Shown: positions 1 through 7,278 of the stretch, in pieces | Layout: each line of letters starts with the position of its first letter | How positions within the stretch are numbered: the first letter of the stretch is position 1 | NCBI GenBank assembly: GCA_050298035.1 | Contig: JBNKTK010000101.1 | Span: 1 to 14,126, forward strand | Direction: 5' to 3' | Length of the DNA: 14,126 nucleotides | Origin: Gaoshiqia sp050298035 | Lineage (GTDB): Bacteria > Bacteroidota > Bacteroidia > Bacteroidales > Prolixibacteraceae | Made by a program: the position numbers and the translations under genes | The notes under the pieces: generated by a model | What the model was told of the DNA's origin: nothing | What the model saw: the letters and a program-made list of their open reading frames with translations, nothing else | Database searches by the model: none

Positions 1-175
1 TTGTTGTTTTTAGATTTAGTTGTGGTTGTTGTCAGCGTCAATTTATCCTCAGTGCTGTGCCTGCAAGGCTCAAATTGCAATCGTACCAGCAAAGATTCCT
101 AAATTATTAAAATTTATTTGCAATAATACCTTTATGGTAAAATTTTCATAACAATAGACGGCCGGGGATAATAAA
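1..175. other. Left-edge stretch without a recognisable gene
   Basis: This AT-rich stretch has no open frame with a start and plausible coding character on either strand. It may be the downstream or upstream flank of a gene outside the window. I see no tRNA, rRNA or IS end in it. Confidence 0.5.
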
Positions 176-206
176 TTAAGAGGCTAACTTCAAGTCAGGC
201 TCTTAA
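176..206. terminator. Near-perfect 31-nt palindromic hairpin, probable terminator
   Basis: TTAAGAGGCTAACTT is followed, after one central base, by its near reverse complement (13 of 15 positions pair). On the plus strand a T-rich run (209-213) follows directly, so it could end a plus-strand transcript entering from the left. It also lies just downstream of the possible minus-strand small ORF at 222-356 and could end that too. Confidence 0.5.
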
Positions 207-221
207 TGTTTTTCCCTGTTT

Positions 222-356
222 TTATACGTCGCTGCTGTCTGGTTCAAAATCGGCTTCGTCAAAATAAACGAGTTCTTCGTTTGGTTCTGCTTTTTCGGAT
301 GCTAACTGATCCGTTGCATACAACCGGTTTAAATGGAAGGATGGGGGGAGGTGCAT
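222..356 (-). CDS. Possible small protein, 44 aa, acidic C-terminus (unrecognised)
   Basis: A minus-strand frame starts with ATG at 356 and stops with TAA at 222-224. I do not recognise it. The first third is mixed (MHLPPSFHLNRLYATDQ). The last ~25 residues are strongly acidic and well-formed (EPNEELVYFDEADFEPDSSD), unlike a random reading of DNA. An in-frame stop lies three codons before the ATG, so it is either a genuine small protein or the surviving end of a longer gene broken upstream. A purine-rich stretch (GGAGAAG) lies about 13 nt upstream of the ATG. A strong hairpin (176-206) follows its stop. The opposite-strand frame over the same DNA (206-433) is less protein-like. Low confidence; conservation in relatives would decide. 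Confidence 0.3.
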   Translation of the reverse strand: MHLPPSFHLNRLYATDQLASEKAEPNEELVYFDEADFEPDSSDV

Positions 357-437
357 CCTGCTTTACTTCTCCCATTCTCATTTTTTGCGCGGCAAAAAAT
401 ATTCGTCGATGTGCCTGGGTTAGGCATCAATAATTAT

Positions 438-467
438 AAAAAAACCACCCCGTTTCGGAGGTGGTTT
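438..467 (-). terminator. Intrinsic terminator downstream of cysK
   Basis: On the minus strand AAACCACC (467-460) pairs perfectly with GGTGGTTT (449-442) around a 10-nt loop and runs into a row of Ts. It lies about 80 nt past the cysK stop and is oriented to end that transcript. Confidence 0.8.
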
Positions 468-544
468 CGCATGGCGTATTTCCAATAATGTCAGGTGTTA
501 ACGATGTACACCTATTCTGAAAGTTCCGTTGCCGGTGTTTCGGA

Positions 545-1456
545 TTAGAACAAGCCGTCAATCGATAGGTAACGCTCACCGGTGTCGTAGCTGAAGGTCA
601 GGACTTTTGAGCCTTTCGGCAGTTCGCTGATTTTTTTGGCTACGGCAGCCAGCGAGGCCCCCGATGAAATACCAACGAACAGGCCTTCTTCTTTGGCAGC
701 CCGTTTGGCGTACTCAAAAGCCTCGTCTTTCGATACCTGGATGGTGCCATCGATAAACTCGGTGTGGCAGTTTTGCGGGATAAAGCCGGCCCCAATTCCC
801 TGGATGGGGTGTGGGCCGGGCTGTCCGCCACTAATTACCGGCGACAGTTCCGGTTCAACAGCAAATGTTTTCAGTTCGGGGAAACGTTGTTTCAGCACCT
901 CGCTCACACCCGAAATGTGCCCGCCTGTTCCAACACCTGTGATCAGGTAGTCGAAACCTTCGGGGAAATCTTTCAAAATTTCCTGTGCCGTGTTTTGGCG
1001 GTGGGCATCAATGTTGGCTTCGTTGTCAAACTGCGAGGGGATCCACGAATTGGGGCTTTCGGCGGCAATCTCTTCGGCCTTGGCGATGGCGCCTTTCATC
1101 CCTTTCTCTTTTGGGGTCAGCACCAGTTCGGCCCCGTAGGCTGTCAAAATACGGCGGCGTTCAACCGACATCGACTCCGGCATCACTAAAATCAGTTTGT
1201 AGCCTTTTACGGCAGCCACCAGTGCAAGTCCAATACCTGTGTTGCCGGATGTTGGCTCCACGATCAGGGTATTTTCGTTTAAAATACCTTTTGCTTCGGC
1301 ATCTTCCACCATCGACAGGGCAATGCGGTCTTTAATGCTGCCGCCCGGGTTGGTCTTTTCCAGTTTTACATACACCTCGTACCCTTCAGGGAAAAGCTTG
1401 TTTACCTTTACCAGCGGTGAATTGCCGATTGTTTCCAAAATGTTGTTAAATCTCAT
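545..1456 (-). CDS. cysK: Cysteine synthase A (O-acetylserine sulfhydrylase)
   Basis: This is a PLP enzyme of the cytosol that joins O-acetyl-L-serine and sulfide to give L-cysteine and acetate, the last step of cysteine synthesis. The 303-aa length is normal for CysK. The PLP lysine is K42 in NPGGSIKDR. The substrate-binding loop PTSGNTG is at 68-74, the phosphate-binding GTGGH at 176-180, and SSGAS, which contacts the pyridine ring, at 264-268. The C-terminus DTGERYLS is the CysK form. The ATG at 1456 gives the standard N-terminus (NNILETIGNSPLV). It is a single-gene unit: a terminator follows at 438-467, and an attenuator-like leader with its own terminator hairpin ends about 35 nt before the start. 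CysM is less likely given the length and motifs. Confidence 0.97.
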   Translation of the reverse strand: MRFNNILETIGNSPLVKVNKLFPEGYEVYVKLEKTNPGGSIKDRIALSMVEDAEAKGILNENTLIVEPTSGNTGIGLALVAAVKGYKLILVMPESMSVERRRILTAYGAELVLTPKEKGMKGAIAKAEEIAAESPNSWIPSQFDNEANIDAHRQNTAQEILKDFPEGFDYLITGVGTGGHISGVSEVLKQRFPELKTFAVEPELSPVISGGQPGPHPIQGIGAGFIPQNCHTEFIDGTIQVSKDEAFEYAKRAAKEEGLFVGISSGASLAAVAKKISELPKGSKVLTFSYDTGERYLSIDGLF

Positions 1457-1489
1457 AATTCTTGTTTTTATAGGGTTAAAATATTTTTC

Positions 1490-1518
1490 AAAAAAAAAGC
1501 CTCCCGAATCCGGAAGGC
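1490..1518 (-). terminator. Terminator hairpin in the cysK leader / after the ABC operon
   Basis: On the minus strand GCCTTCCG (1518-1511) pairs with CGGGAGGC (1506-1499) around a 4-nt loop, followed by nine Ts. One pair is T-G, which forms only in minus-strand RNA, so the direction is clear. It ends about 34 nt before the cysK ATG. It could therefore end the upstream ABC operon, or act as a conditional terminator in the cysK leader. Confidence 0.85.
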
Positions 1519-1617
1519 CTGTTAACTATGTCTGTCGTTAAAATCTGTTATTCATCAGAACATACCTTCCCCGTTTGTATTCTCATACAACAGCACATAT
1601 ACATATTTGAGAAGGTG
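1499..1617 (-). promoter_or_regulatory. Candidate transcription-attenuator leader of cysK
   Basis: Reading the minus strand 5' to 3', four segments can pair in competition. CACCTTC (1617-1611) pairs with GAAGGT (1569-1564). GGAAGG (1570-1565) pairs with CCTTCC inside the 5' arm of the terminator (about 1517-1512). The terminator itself is 1518-1499. Between them is a five-codon ORF, ATG to TAA, MNNRF (1555-1538). A further palindrome, TTGTAT / ATACAA (1590-1575), sits between the first two segments. This is the layout of an attenuator with antiterminator and anti-antiterminator helices. The ligand, if any, is unknown. I do not recognise it as SAM, T-box or cobalamin type. Each competing helix is only about 6 bp, so this is a hypothesis. 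Confidence 0.4.
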
Positions 1618-1688
1618 TGAATCATGTGTTTTACTTATCTGGAACAATTATAAATAAAAAATCTGGATTAAATACAAATTTGTCCGAA

Positions 1689-3032
1689 TTAATTTCGATA
1701 AAAAAGCCATTTAACGATTTCTTTAATATTGACTTTCTTTCCGTACATCAGGATTCCGGTGCGGTAAATCTTGCCGGCTACCCAAATGGTACCCCAAATC
1801 GATCCGAGCAAAATAGTCATCGAAAGCAGTAGTTGCCAGATCGGCAGGCCAAATGGCACCCTCACCATCATTATGACCGGCGAGGTCAGCGGTATCATGG
1901 ATGCCCAGAATGCCAACGGGCCTTCGGGGTTTCTGACAACCGGAAACAGGATGATGATTGAAAAGATGAGTGGCAAGCTGACCGGCAGCATCAGTTGCTG
2001 GGCTTCTTCTTCATGGTCGACTGCCGAACCGACTGCGCCCATCAGCGAGGAGTACATCAGGAAGCCCCCGAGGAAGTAGAACAGAAAACTGCCAAGGATC
2101 AGCGGTAAGTTCAGGTTGCCGATCATGTTGATGATTTCGAGCGCCATGTTTTGTTGCTCCGGTGTGGCTGCCTGAACTGCAACCCCAGGTGTGTTCATCA
2201 GGTTTTGCGACTGCTCGATGACCTGCGCTTGATCAGGCCCGGCAAACGACTGTACCCCGGTGATGATTGCCCCGCCAATGATGATCCAGAAAAGCAACTG
2301 GGTAAGGCCGACCAGCCCGATGCCGATGATCTTTCCGAACATGAGCTGCGTTGGCTTGACCGATGAGATGATGACCTCGACAATCCGGCTCGATTTTTCT
2401 TCCATCACTCCACGCATAACCATTGCCCCGTAAATGAAGACGAACATGTAAATGATGAATCCGGCAGCATAACCAACGGCCATGGCAATCTCGGTGGAGC
2501 TTTTTACCTGCTCGCCCGATTCGTCAACTTTGATGGTTTCCAGGTTGATGTTCGTTCTTGTGGCAGCCAGTTTTTCTTCCAGGTCCGGTATGCCCGATTG
2601 ATCAATCACCTGTTTCTTTTTATCGGCTTCAATAATGTTCTCAAGTTTGTTCCCGATCATGTTTTTGATGTCGAGGGTAACCTGTTTGTCGCAGTACAAC
2701 TGGGCACGGTTAGCGGTTAAAACATTGGGCGGAACGAACAGTACGGCATAAAAACCGCAGTTTTTGATATCATCTTTTGCTTTAATGTATTCTTCTTCGG
2801 GTATAAAATGGAATTTGGTGTATTCGGTGTCGTCGAGTCTTCCCAGGAAAATGCCGGTTCCGTCGTACACGGCAATGGTGCGTTCTTCCTTGTCGTCGCG
2901 TGTAGAGAGCCAGGCTGGCAAAATGGTCATCCCCGCAAACAGGAAAGGAACCAGTAGGGTCATGATGACAAATGATTTTTTACGGACACGTGTCAGGTAT
3001 TCCCGTTTCAGTACTAATAATGCTTTGTTCAT
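1689..3032 (-). CDS. ABC transporter permease, NatB-like (ABC-2 family)
   Basis: This is the membrane subunit of an ABC exporter, encoded directly after its ATPase; the substrate is unknown. The 447-aa protein begins with a short cytosolic segment (MNKALLVLKREYLTRVRKKSF) and a first membrane helix at about 20-42. A soluble extracytoplasmic domain of about 130 residues follows, then roughly five further helices, with the EGPLAFWASMIPLTSP segment near residues 370-385. Small extracytoplasmic domains between helix 1 and the rest are typical of the NatB/YhaP type. I place the start at the ATG at 3032, 4 nt after the ATPase stop. An upstream in-frame ATG at 3080 would add 16 residues overlapping the ATPase gene and is unlikely. 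NatB family members export sodium or peptides/antibiotics; nothing here fixes the substrate. Confidence 0.88.
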   Translation of the reverse strand: MNKALLVLKREYLTRVRKKSFVIMTLLVPFLFAGMTILPAWLSTRDDKEERTIAVYDGTGIFLGRLDDTEYTKFHFIPEEEYIKAKDDIKNCGFYAVLFVPPNVLTANRAQLYCDKQVTLDIKNMIGNKLENIIEADKKKQVIDQSGIPDLEEKLAATRTNINLETIKVDESGEQVKSSTEIAMAVGYAAGFIIYMFVFIYGAMVMRGVMEEKSSRIVEVIISSVKPTQLMFGKIIGIGLVGLTQLLFWIIIGGAIITGVQSFAGPDQAQVIEQSQNLMNTPGVAVQAATPEQQNMALEIINMIGNLNLPLILGSFLFYFLGGFLMYSSLMGAVGSAVDHEEEAQQLMLPVSLPLIFSIIILFPVVRNPEGPLAFWASMIPLTSPVIMMVRVPFGLPIWQLLLSMTILLGSIWGTIWVAGKIYRTGILMYGKKVNIKEIVKWLFYRN

Positions 3033-3036
3033 GGCG

Positions 3037-3963
3037 TTAGTTTTTTTGGTTGGCTTGTTCAACAACTTTAATGAAAACATCGTTCATGCTCGGGATAACT
3101 TCCCGGAACGAGCTGATTTCCAGTTTCCCGGTCAGCTTTTGCAAAAGCTCGTTGTTGCTTTCGCCATTGGTTTTTTGAAACTTGATCCGTTGCCTGTTGC
3201 CCCTGGTTTCCCGTTCGATCAAACCAAAACCATTTGATAGGAACAGGGGAGAGGCATCTTCCATGAGTGGCGTTTCAATCTCGAAAATTCCTGATTTGTA
3301 TTGTTCTTTGACGTCGAAAATATTGCCATCGAGTATTTTTTTCGATTTGTTTATCAGGGCAATGTGGTCGCAGATTTCTTCAACCGAGGCCATGTTGTGG
3401 GTTGAAAAAATGATGGTTGCCCCGTTTGCTTTCAGGTTGAGGATTTCGTTTTTCAGCAGGTTGGCGTTGATGGGGTCGAACCCGCTGAACGGTTCGTCAA
3501 AGATTAACAGCTTCGGCTCGTGGATCACCGTTGTGATGAACTGTACTTTTTGCTGCATCCCTTTCGAGAGTTCTTCCACTTTCTTGTTCCACCAGGGCTG
3601 GATTTCGAACTTCTCAAACCAGACTTTCAGGTTTTTCAGCGCGTCCTGTTTCGACATCCCTTTTAGTTGCGCCAGGTAGAGGGCTTGTTCGCCAACCTTC
3701 ATTTTTTTGTAAAGGCCCCGTTCTTCCGGCAGGTAGCCAATGTGTTGAATATCGGTTGATTTGAGCTTGCGCCCCATGAACATCAGTTCACCCTGGTCGG
3801 GTGCCGTAATTTGGTTGATAATCCGGATGAGGGTGGTTTTACCGGCCCCGTTTGGCCCGAGCAAGCCAAAAACGCTCTGCTCTTCCACCGAAATGCTGAC
3901 ATGGTCCAGCGCCCGGTGACCGGCATAATCTTTTACAACCTCGGTTGCTTTGAATAGTTCCAT
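3037..3963 (-). CDS. ABC transporter ATP-binding protein, NatA-like
   Basis: This is the cytosolic ATPase that powers the NatB-like permease encoded 4 nt downstream. Of its 308 residues, the first ~210 form the nucleotide-binding domain. Walker A is GPNGAGKT (36-43). The Q-loop region reads GYLPEERGLY (76-85), as in NatA proteins. The signature is LSKGMQQ (132-138), the NatA variant of LSGGQ. Walker B is KLLIFDEP with catalytic E157, followed by the D-loop SGFDP (160-164) and the switch histidine H189. The C-terminal ~90 residues form the extra regulatory domain usual for this subfamily (about 300 aa total). It is the first gene of a two-gene operon, with a -7 box at 4043-4036 about 70 nt upstream. 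All catalytic residues are intact. Confidence 0.93.
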   Translation of the reverse strand: MELFKATEVVKDYAGHRALDHVSISVEEQSVFGLLGPNGAGKTTLIRIINQITAPDQGELMFMGRKLKSTDIQHIGYLPEERGLYKKMKVGEQALYLAQLKGMSKQDALKNLKVWFEKFEIQPWWNKKVEELSKGMQQKVQFITTVIHEPKLLIFDEPFSGFDPINANLLKNEILNLKANGATIIFSTHNMASVEEICDHIALINKSKKILDGNIFDVKEQYKSGIFEIETPLMEDASPLFLSNGFGLIERETRGNRQRIKFQKTNGESNNELLQKLTGKLEISSFREVIPSMNDVFIKVVEQANQKN

Positions 3964-4035
3964 AAATTCTGAAATTTGTTTTTACCTGTTTGTCGAAGAA
4001 AACAGCAAATTGTTACGATTTTCGTTGTCTGCGAC

Positions 4036-4043
4036 CAAATTTA
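4036..4043 (-). promoter_or_regulatory. Candidate -7 box for the ABC exporter operon
   Basis: The minus strand reads TAAATTTG, a perfect match to the Bacteroidota TAnnTTTG box, about 72 nt before the ATPase start. No good -33 TTTG is visible at the right distance, so support is partial. Confidence 0.45.
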
Positions 4044-4140
4044 GGGAAAAGTGATGCAGTATTGTACTTTTTTTTCGGTGAATAGGTGATCCTGACGGAT
4101 GAATTATCCCTGGACTAAATCACAAAAGATCAAGTATTGC

Positions 4141-4410
4141 TGTTCGTTTAAACACGAAGATGCGAAGACGGAGGATGAGAATATGAGAATGGGAGAGGGT
4201 GAGAATCGATAGATATTTGAAGCTTGCGGCTCATTACTAGAAACTTCTTTGCGCCTTGGCGTCTTTGCGTGAGATAATTAATAACCACATAGGCACATTA
4301 GGGCACATAATTATTTAGCCGCAAGCTACAAGCCACAAGAACTAGCCCGACCCAATCCCGATAGCAATCGGGACCAATCACCAATGACTAATTCGCTAAT
4401 GACCAATTCT
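4141..4410. repeat. Mosaic of degenerate short repeats and inverted repeats (gap 3964-4414)
   Basis: The 451-bp gap between the ABC operon and the TerC gene holds no gene that I can support. Its right two thirds are repeat words. A segment AACACGAAGATGCGAAGACG (4151-4170) resembles, in inverted orientation, 4246-4274 (CTTTGCGCCTTGGCGTCTTT and flanks). AGCTTGCGGCT (4221-4231) and AGCCGCAAGCT (4317-4327) are a perfect 11-bp inverted pair. CACATAGG-like words lie at about 4284-4308. TCCCGAT / ATCGGGA (4356-4373) is a perfect 7-bp hairpin with a 4-nt loop and no T run. AAT-initiated units of about 7 nt fill 4375-4410. Such word mosaics recur between genes in Bacteroidota genomes; their role is not known to me. 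Confidence 0.65.
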
Positions 4411-4414
4411 ACCC

Positions 4415-5467
4415 TTAACCAAGTTTGGCTTCTCTCTTTGGGATGACAATTGACATGATCACACTCATGATCAGGGTGAAGGCAATAAAGTAAAGTGAAT
4501 AGGACGGTCGGAACCCGATTTCTTCCAGCCAGCTGTGAAGCAGTAGTTTCAGCCCGACAAACACAAGTAAAACACTGACACCAACCGTCAGGTACCTGAA
4601 TTTGTCAACCATATTGGCAATCAGGAAGAAAAGCGAACGCAGCCCGATGATGGCAAAAATGTTGGAGAAGAAGACCACGTACGGATCGAGCGAAACCGAG
4701 AAAATGGCAGGAATGGAATCCATCGCAAAAAGCAGGTCGGTAAACTCAATAAGCACCAGCACCACACAAAGCGGGGTCAGGAACAACTTGCCGTTGTTGC
4801 GGTGAAAGAATTTATTGTCAACATATTCTTTGCTGATACTGAAATGATTTGATAAATACCTGAAAATAGCATACTCGTGCGGGTCTTTGGGTGCTTCTTC
4901 TTTTTTGAATAAGATTTTGCCACCCTGGAAAACCAGGAACGCACCGAAAACCAGCAACAGCCAGTCGAACTGATGAATTAAGGCCGCCCCGGCAAAAATA
5001 AAGATGAAGCGCAGGACAATGGCACCCAGTATTCCCCAGAAAAGCACTGTTTTGTAGTTTTCAATTGGCACGGAAAAACCTTTCAGGATTAACAGGATCA
5101 CGAAAATATTGTCGATTGAAAGTGTCTCTTCGATAAAGTAGCCCGAGAGATAATTGACCGACATGAACCTGCGGTATTCGGCCAGCATTCCTTCAAAACC
5201 TGTTGATTTGAATTTAAGCCCCGGGGCAAACTTATGGGCAACTTCGGCTAAATCCTCCGGGGTGCTGATTCCGTGGAGCAGGTGCCCGTATAAATTCAGG
5301 AACACATAAAAACCCATTGCCAGGCTTACCCAGACACTAGTCCAGATCAACGCTTCTTTGGTGGAAACAATGTGCGAGTGGCGGCCAACCCAAAGCAGGT
5401 CGATCATTAAAACAAAAACAATAAGCAGGAGAAAGCCTCCCAGTATCAGTAATTCCGATGAAATCAT
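4415..5467 (-). CDS. TerC/Alx family integral membrane protein (probable metal-ion exporter)
   Basis: A polytopic inner-membrane protein of the TerC family, 350 aa, close in length to E. coli Alx. About nine hydrophobic helices are visible. Both acidic family motifs are present: ETLSIDNIFV (114-123, with D119) and EFTDLLFAMDSIPAIF (241-256, with E241, D244 and D250). They face one another in the internally duplicated fold and are thought to bind cations. A soluble loop at about 66-105 separates the second and third helices, and another lies at about 187-228. Alx-type proteins have been linked to manganese export and alkaline response; TerC proper to tellurite resistance. I cannot choose between these from sequence. 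It starts 6 nt after the DUF502 gene and is almost certainly co-transcribed with it. Confidence 0.92.
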   Translation of the reverse strand: MISSELLILGGFLLLIVFVLMIDLLWVGRHSHIVSTKEALIWTSVWVSLAMGFYVFLNLYGHLLHGISTPEDLAEVAHKFAPGLKFKSTGFEGMLAEYRRFMSVNYLSGYFIEETLSIDNIFVILLILKGFSVPIENYKTVLFWGILGAIVLRFIFIFAGAALIHQFDWLLLVFGAFLVFQGGKILFKKEEAPKDPHEYAIFRYLSNHFSISKEYVDNKFFHRNNGKLFLTPLCVVLVLIEFTDLLFAMDSIPAIFSVSLDPYVVFFSNIFAIIGLRSLFFLIANMVDKFRYLTVGVSVLLVFVGLKLLLHSWLEEIGFRPSYSLYFIAFTLIMSVIMSIVIPKREAKLG

Positions 5468-5473
5468 AAAAAG

Positions 5474-6043
5474 TTAATTTACACGTGTTACGCCTCCCGA
5501 TACAACAAACTTCATGGCTTCGGCCGGGGGCATATCCAGTTTTTGTACCGCCTTGGTTTCAATCATAAACAATTCGCCCGAGAAGTTGTACGAATGCGGA
5601 AAATATACGGCAACCATGCCTGGCATTCCAATCTCCTCAAGGCTCTTCTGGGTAATAAACCCGATTTTCCAAAGATTGTTTTCTTTATTGATACAGACAA
5701 TGACCGGTTTGTTGAATTTTTTCTCTTTACCGGCAAAGGCCGAAAACAAATCGACAAGTGAACTGTAGATGACCTTTAGCAGAGGGGCGCGGTTGAGCAG
5801 GCGTTCCCAGATGCGTTTAAACGGGTTGAATACAAAATATTCCCCGAGCAGCCCCAGTAAGGTGAGGAGGATGAAGATGATGAGTACTCCCAGACCGGGG
5901 ACAAAGTGCCCCACCCAGGTTTTCACCACGTCCCGCAGTAATCCGTCAATAAAATCGAAGATGAGGAAGATAATGTAGCCGGTGATGGCAATTGGCGCTA
6001 CCAAAACCAGTCCTTGCATGAAATAAGTAAGAAGCTTCTTCAT
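5474..6043 (-). CDS. DUF502 family membrane protein
   Basis: A 189-aa protein with the features of the DUF502 family, whose molecular function is unknown to me. It has two N-terminal membrane helices (about 8-32 and 48-70) joined by a loop with FVPGLGV, then a soluble domain rich in beta-type segments. LLNRAPLLKVIYSSLVDLF (about 82-100) and GMPGMVAVYFPHSYNFSGEL (about 138-157) are family-like stretches. The two-helix hairpin plus soluble tail suggests a membrane-anchored partner or regulator, not a transporter itself. It is the first gene of a pair with the TerC/Alx-type protein, whose start lies 6 nt after its stop. That spacing suggests the two act together. Confidence 0.85.
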   Translation of the reverse strand: MKKLLTYFMQGLVLVAPIAITGYIIFLIFDFIDGLLRDVVKTWVGHFVPGLGVLIIFILLTLLGLLGEYFVFNPFKRIWERLLNRAPLLKVIYSSLVDLFSAFAGKEKKFNKPVIVCINKENNLWKIGFITQKSLEEIGMPGMVAVYFPHSYNFSGELFMIETKAVQKLDMPPAEAMKFVVSGGVTRVN

Positions 6044-6113
6044 GATTATAGTTTTTTAATGACTGAATTTGGGCGAAAGTTACAAATTAAGACATAAACC
6101 ACCGGTTCCGGTT

Positions 6114-6145
6114 CCTTCAATCGGGCATTGGAAGGGGCAAAATTA
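6114..6145 (-). promoter_or_regulatory. Candidate -7 box and leader hairpin between the M20 and DUF502 genes
   Basis: The minus strand has TAATTTTG (6145-6138), matching TAnnTTTG, about 95 nt before the DUF502 start. Just after it is a hairpin (6135-6114: CCTTC, bulged C, AAT paired with ATTGAAGG). There is no T run, so it could be a weak end for the M20 transcript or a leader structure. A second small palindrome, ACCGGTTCCGGT, lies at 6101-6112. I see no manganese-riboswitch (yybP-ykoY) core sequence, although these are known upstream of some TerC-family genes. Confidence 0.35.
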
Positions 6146-6183
6146 ACTGAAATATATTTTTATGTATCCTTAAGCGATTACTA

Positions 6184-7230
6184 TCAGATCTGTAAATCCT
6201 GAAGAAGTTTGCAATAAATTTCGAAGCCTTTCTCAATCTCAGAAATTAAAATGTATTCATCAGCCGTATGCGAACGGGCACTGTCTCCCGGGCCAATTTT
6301 AATTGATTTGAACGGCATGACAGCCTGATCAGATGTGGTTGGCGACCCGTAATACGAAAGGCCAAGCTCAATTCCGCGTTGTACAATCAGATGTGATGTT
6401 GGAATACCTGAACTGTTCAGCTTAAACGACCGGGGCGTAACTTCCGATGAAATCAGCCCATTGATGATTTCGTACGCGGCCTGGTTGGAATAGTGTTCGT
6501 TGGTGCGAACATCGACCACAAACGTACAGTTGTCGGGGACCACGTTGTGCTGGTAGCCTGCATTGATCTGGGTGATGGACAGTTTTACTTCCCCGAGTAC
6601 TTCCGATGTTTTTTCAAACTGGTAATTTCTCAGGATTTGAATATCGTCGATTGCTTTATAAAGGGCATTTTCGCCTTCGTTGCGTGCAGCGTGACCTGCC
6701 TTTCCGTAGGCTGTGCAGTCAAGTACCATCAGTCCTTTTTCGGCAATGGCCATTTGCATCTGGGTTGGCTCGCCTACGATGGCCAGGTCAATTTCCCCAA
6801 GCTCGCCAATCAGGTTTTCCATTCCATTCGAACCCGATATTTCCTCTTCGGCCGACGCCGCAAAAATCAGGTTGAAAGGTAAGTTTTCCTGTTCATTAAA
6901 ATGAATGAATACAGCCATCAGGGTGATTAAGGATGCACCGGCATCGTTGCTGCCAAGCCCGGTTAATTTGTCGCCTTCCAGTTCAGCTCCAAACGGGTCC
7001 TTTGTCCAGTTTTTTACCGGCTTCACCGTGTCGATGTGCGAATTCAGTAAGATGACCGGTTTGCCCGTTTTCCAGTGCTTGTTTTTTGCCCAGGTGTTGT
7101 GGTCTTTAACCTGAAATGAAACTCCTTTTGATGTCAGGAAGTTACGGACGATAGCGGCCACCGGGCCTTCTTCGCGGCTGAAAGAAGGCGTTTGTATCAT
7201 TTGGCCTAACAGCTGGATGTATTCTTTCAT
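6184..7230 (-). CDS. argE: M20 family metallo-deacylase, ArgE-like (probable N-acyl-ornithine/N-acyl-amino acid deacylase)
   Basis: A cytosolic di-zinc hydrolase that removes an N-acyl group from an amino acid; the close family fit is N-acetyl- or N-succinyl-ornithine/citrulline deacylase of arginine synthesis. At 348 aa it is full length. Metal ligands and catalytic residues are visible: H65 and catalytic D67 in NSHIDTVKP, bridging D96 in GLGSNDAGA, the glutamates of SAEEEISG (128-130), E154 in VGEPTQ, and H321 in ARSHTADEY. A dimerisation (lid) domain lies at about 170-280. It stands alone, not among arginine genes, so the exact substrate (acetyl-ornithine, succinyl-ornithine, acetyl-lysine or a dipeptide) is open. 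A consensus -7 box (7257-7250) lies about 20 nt before the start. Confidence 0.85.
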   Translation of the reverse strand: MKEYIQLLGQMIQTPSFSREEGPVAAIVRNFLTSKGVSFQVKDHNTWAKNKHWKTGKPVILLNSHIDTVKPVKNWTKDPFGAELEGDKLTGLGSNDAGASLITLMAVFIHFNEQENLPFNLIFAASAEEEISGSNGMENLIGELGEIDLAIVGEPTQMQMAIAEKGLMVLDCTAYGKAGHAARNEGENALYKAIDDIQILRNYQFEKTSEVLGEVKLSITQINAGYQHNVVPDNCTFVVDVRTNEHYSNQAAYEIINGLISSEVTPRSFKLNSSGIPTSHLIVQRGIELGLSYYGSPTTSDQAVMPFKSIKIGPGDSARSHTADEYILISEIEKGFEIYCKLLQDLQI

Positions 7231-7249
7231 TCGGATGATTTAGATGTAA

Positions 7250-7278
7250 CAAATGTAATAATGTTTCCTAAAGAAACA
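7250..7278 (-). promoter_or_regulatory. Promoter of the M20 deacylase with overlapping palindrome
   Basis: The minus strand reads TACATTTG at 7257-7250, a perfect TAnnTTTG box about 20 nt from the ATG. Directly upstream is TGTTTC / GAAACA with a 5-nt spacer (7262-7278), a 6-bp inverted repeat sitting where a repressor would block the -33 region. The regulator is unknown. Confidence 0.5.

Noticed and set aside
206..433. Plus-strand 75-codon frame at the left edge
   Set aside because: The translation is arginine- and cysteine-rich with no family likeness, and it begins within a terminator-like palindrome. The opposite strand has the more protein-like frame.
3033..3080. Upstream ATG adding 16 residues to the ABC permease
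   Set aside because: It overlaps the ATPase gene by over 40 nt and gives a basic, non-family N-terminus. The ATG at 3032 sits 4 nt after the ATPase stop.
4356..4373. TCCCGAT/ATCGGGA hairpin as a terminator for TerC or the ABC operon
   Set aside because: No T run follows on either strand, and the word belongs to the surrounding repeat mosaic.
6044..6183. Manganese riboswitch upstream of the DUF502-TerC pair
   Set aside because: Searched by eye because TerC-family genes can carry one. The conserved core is not visible, and the leader is short with only simple hairpins.
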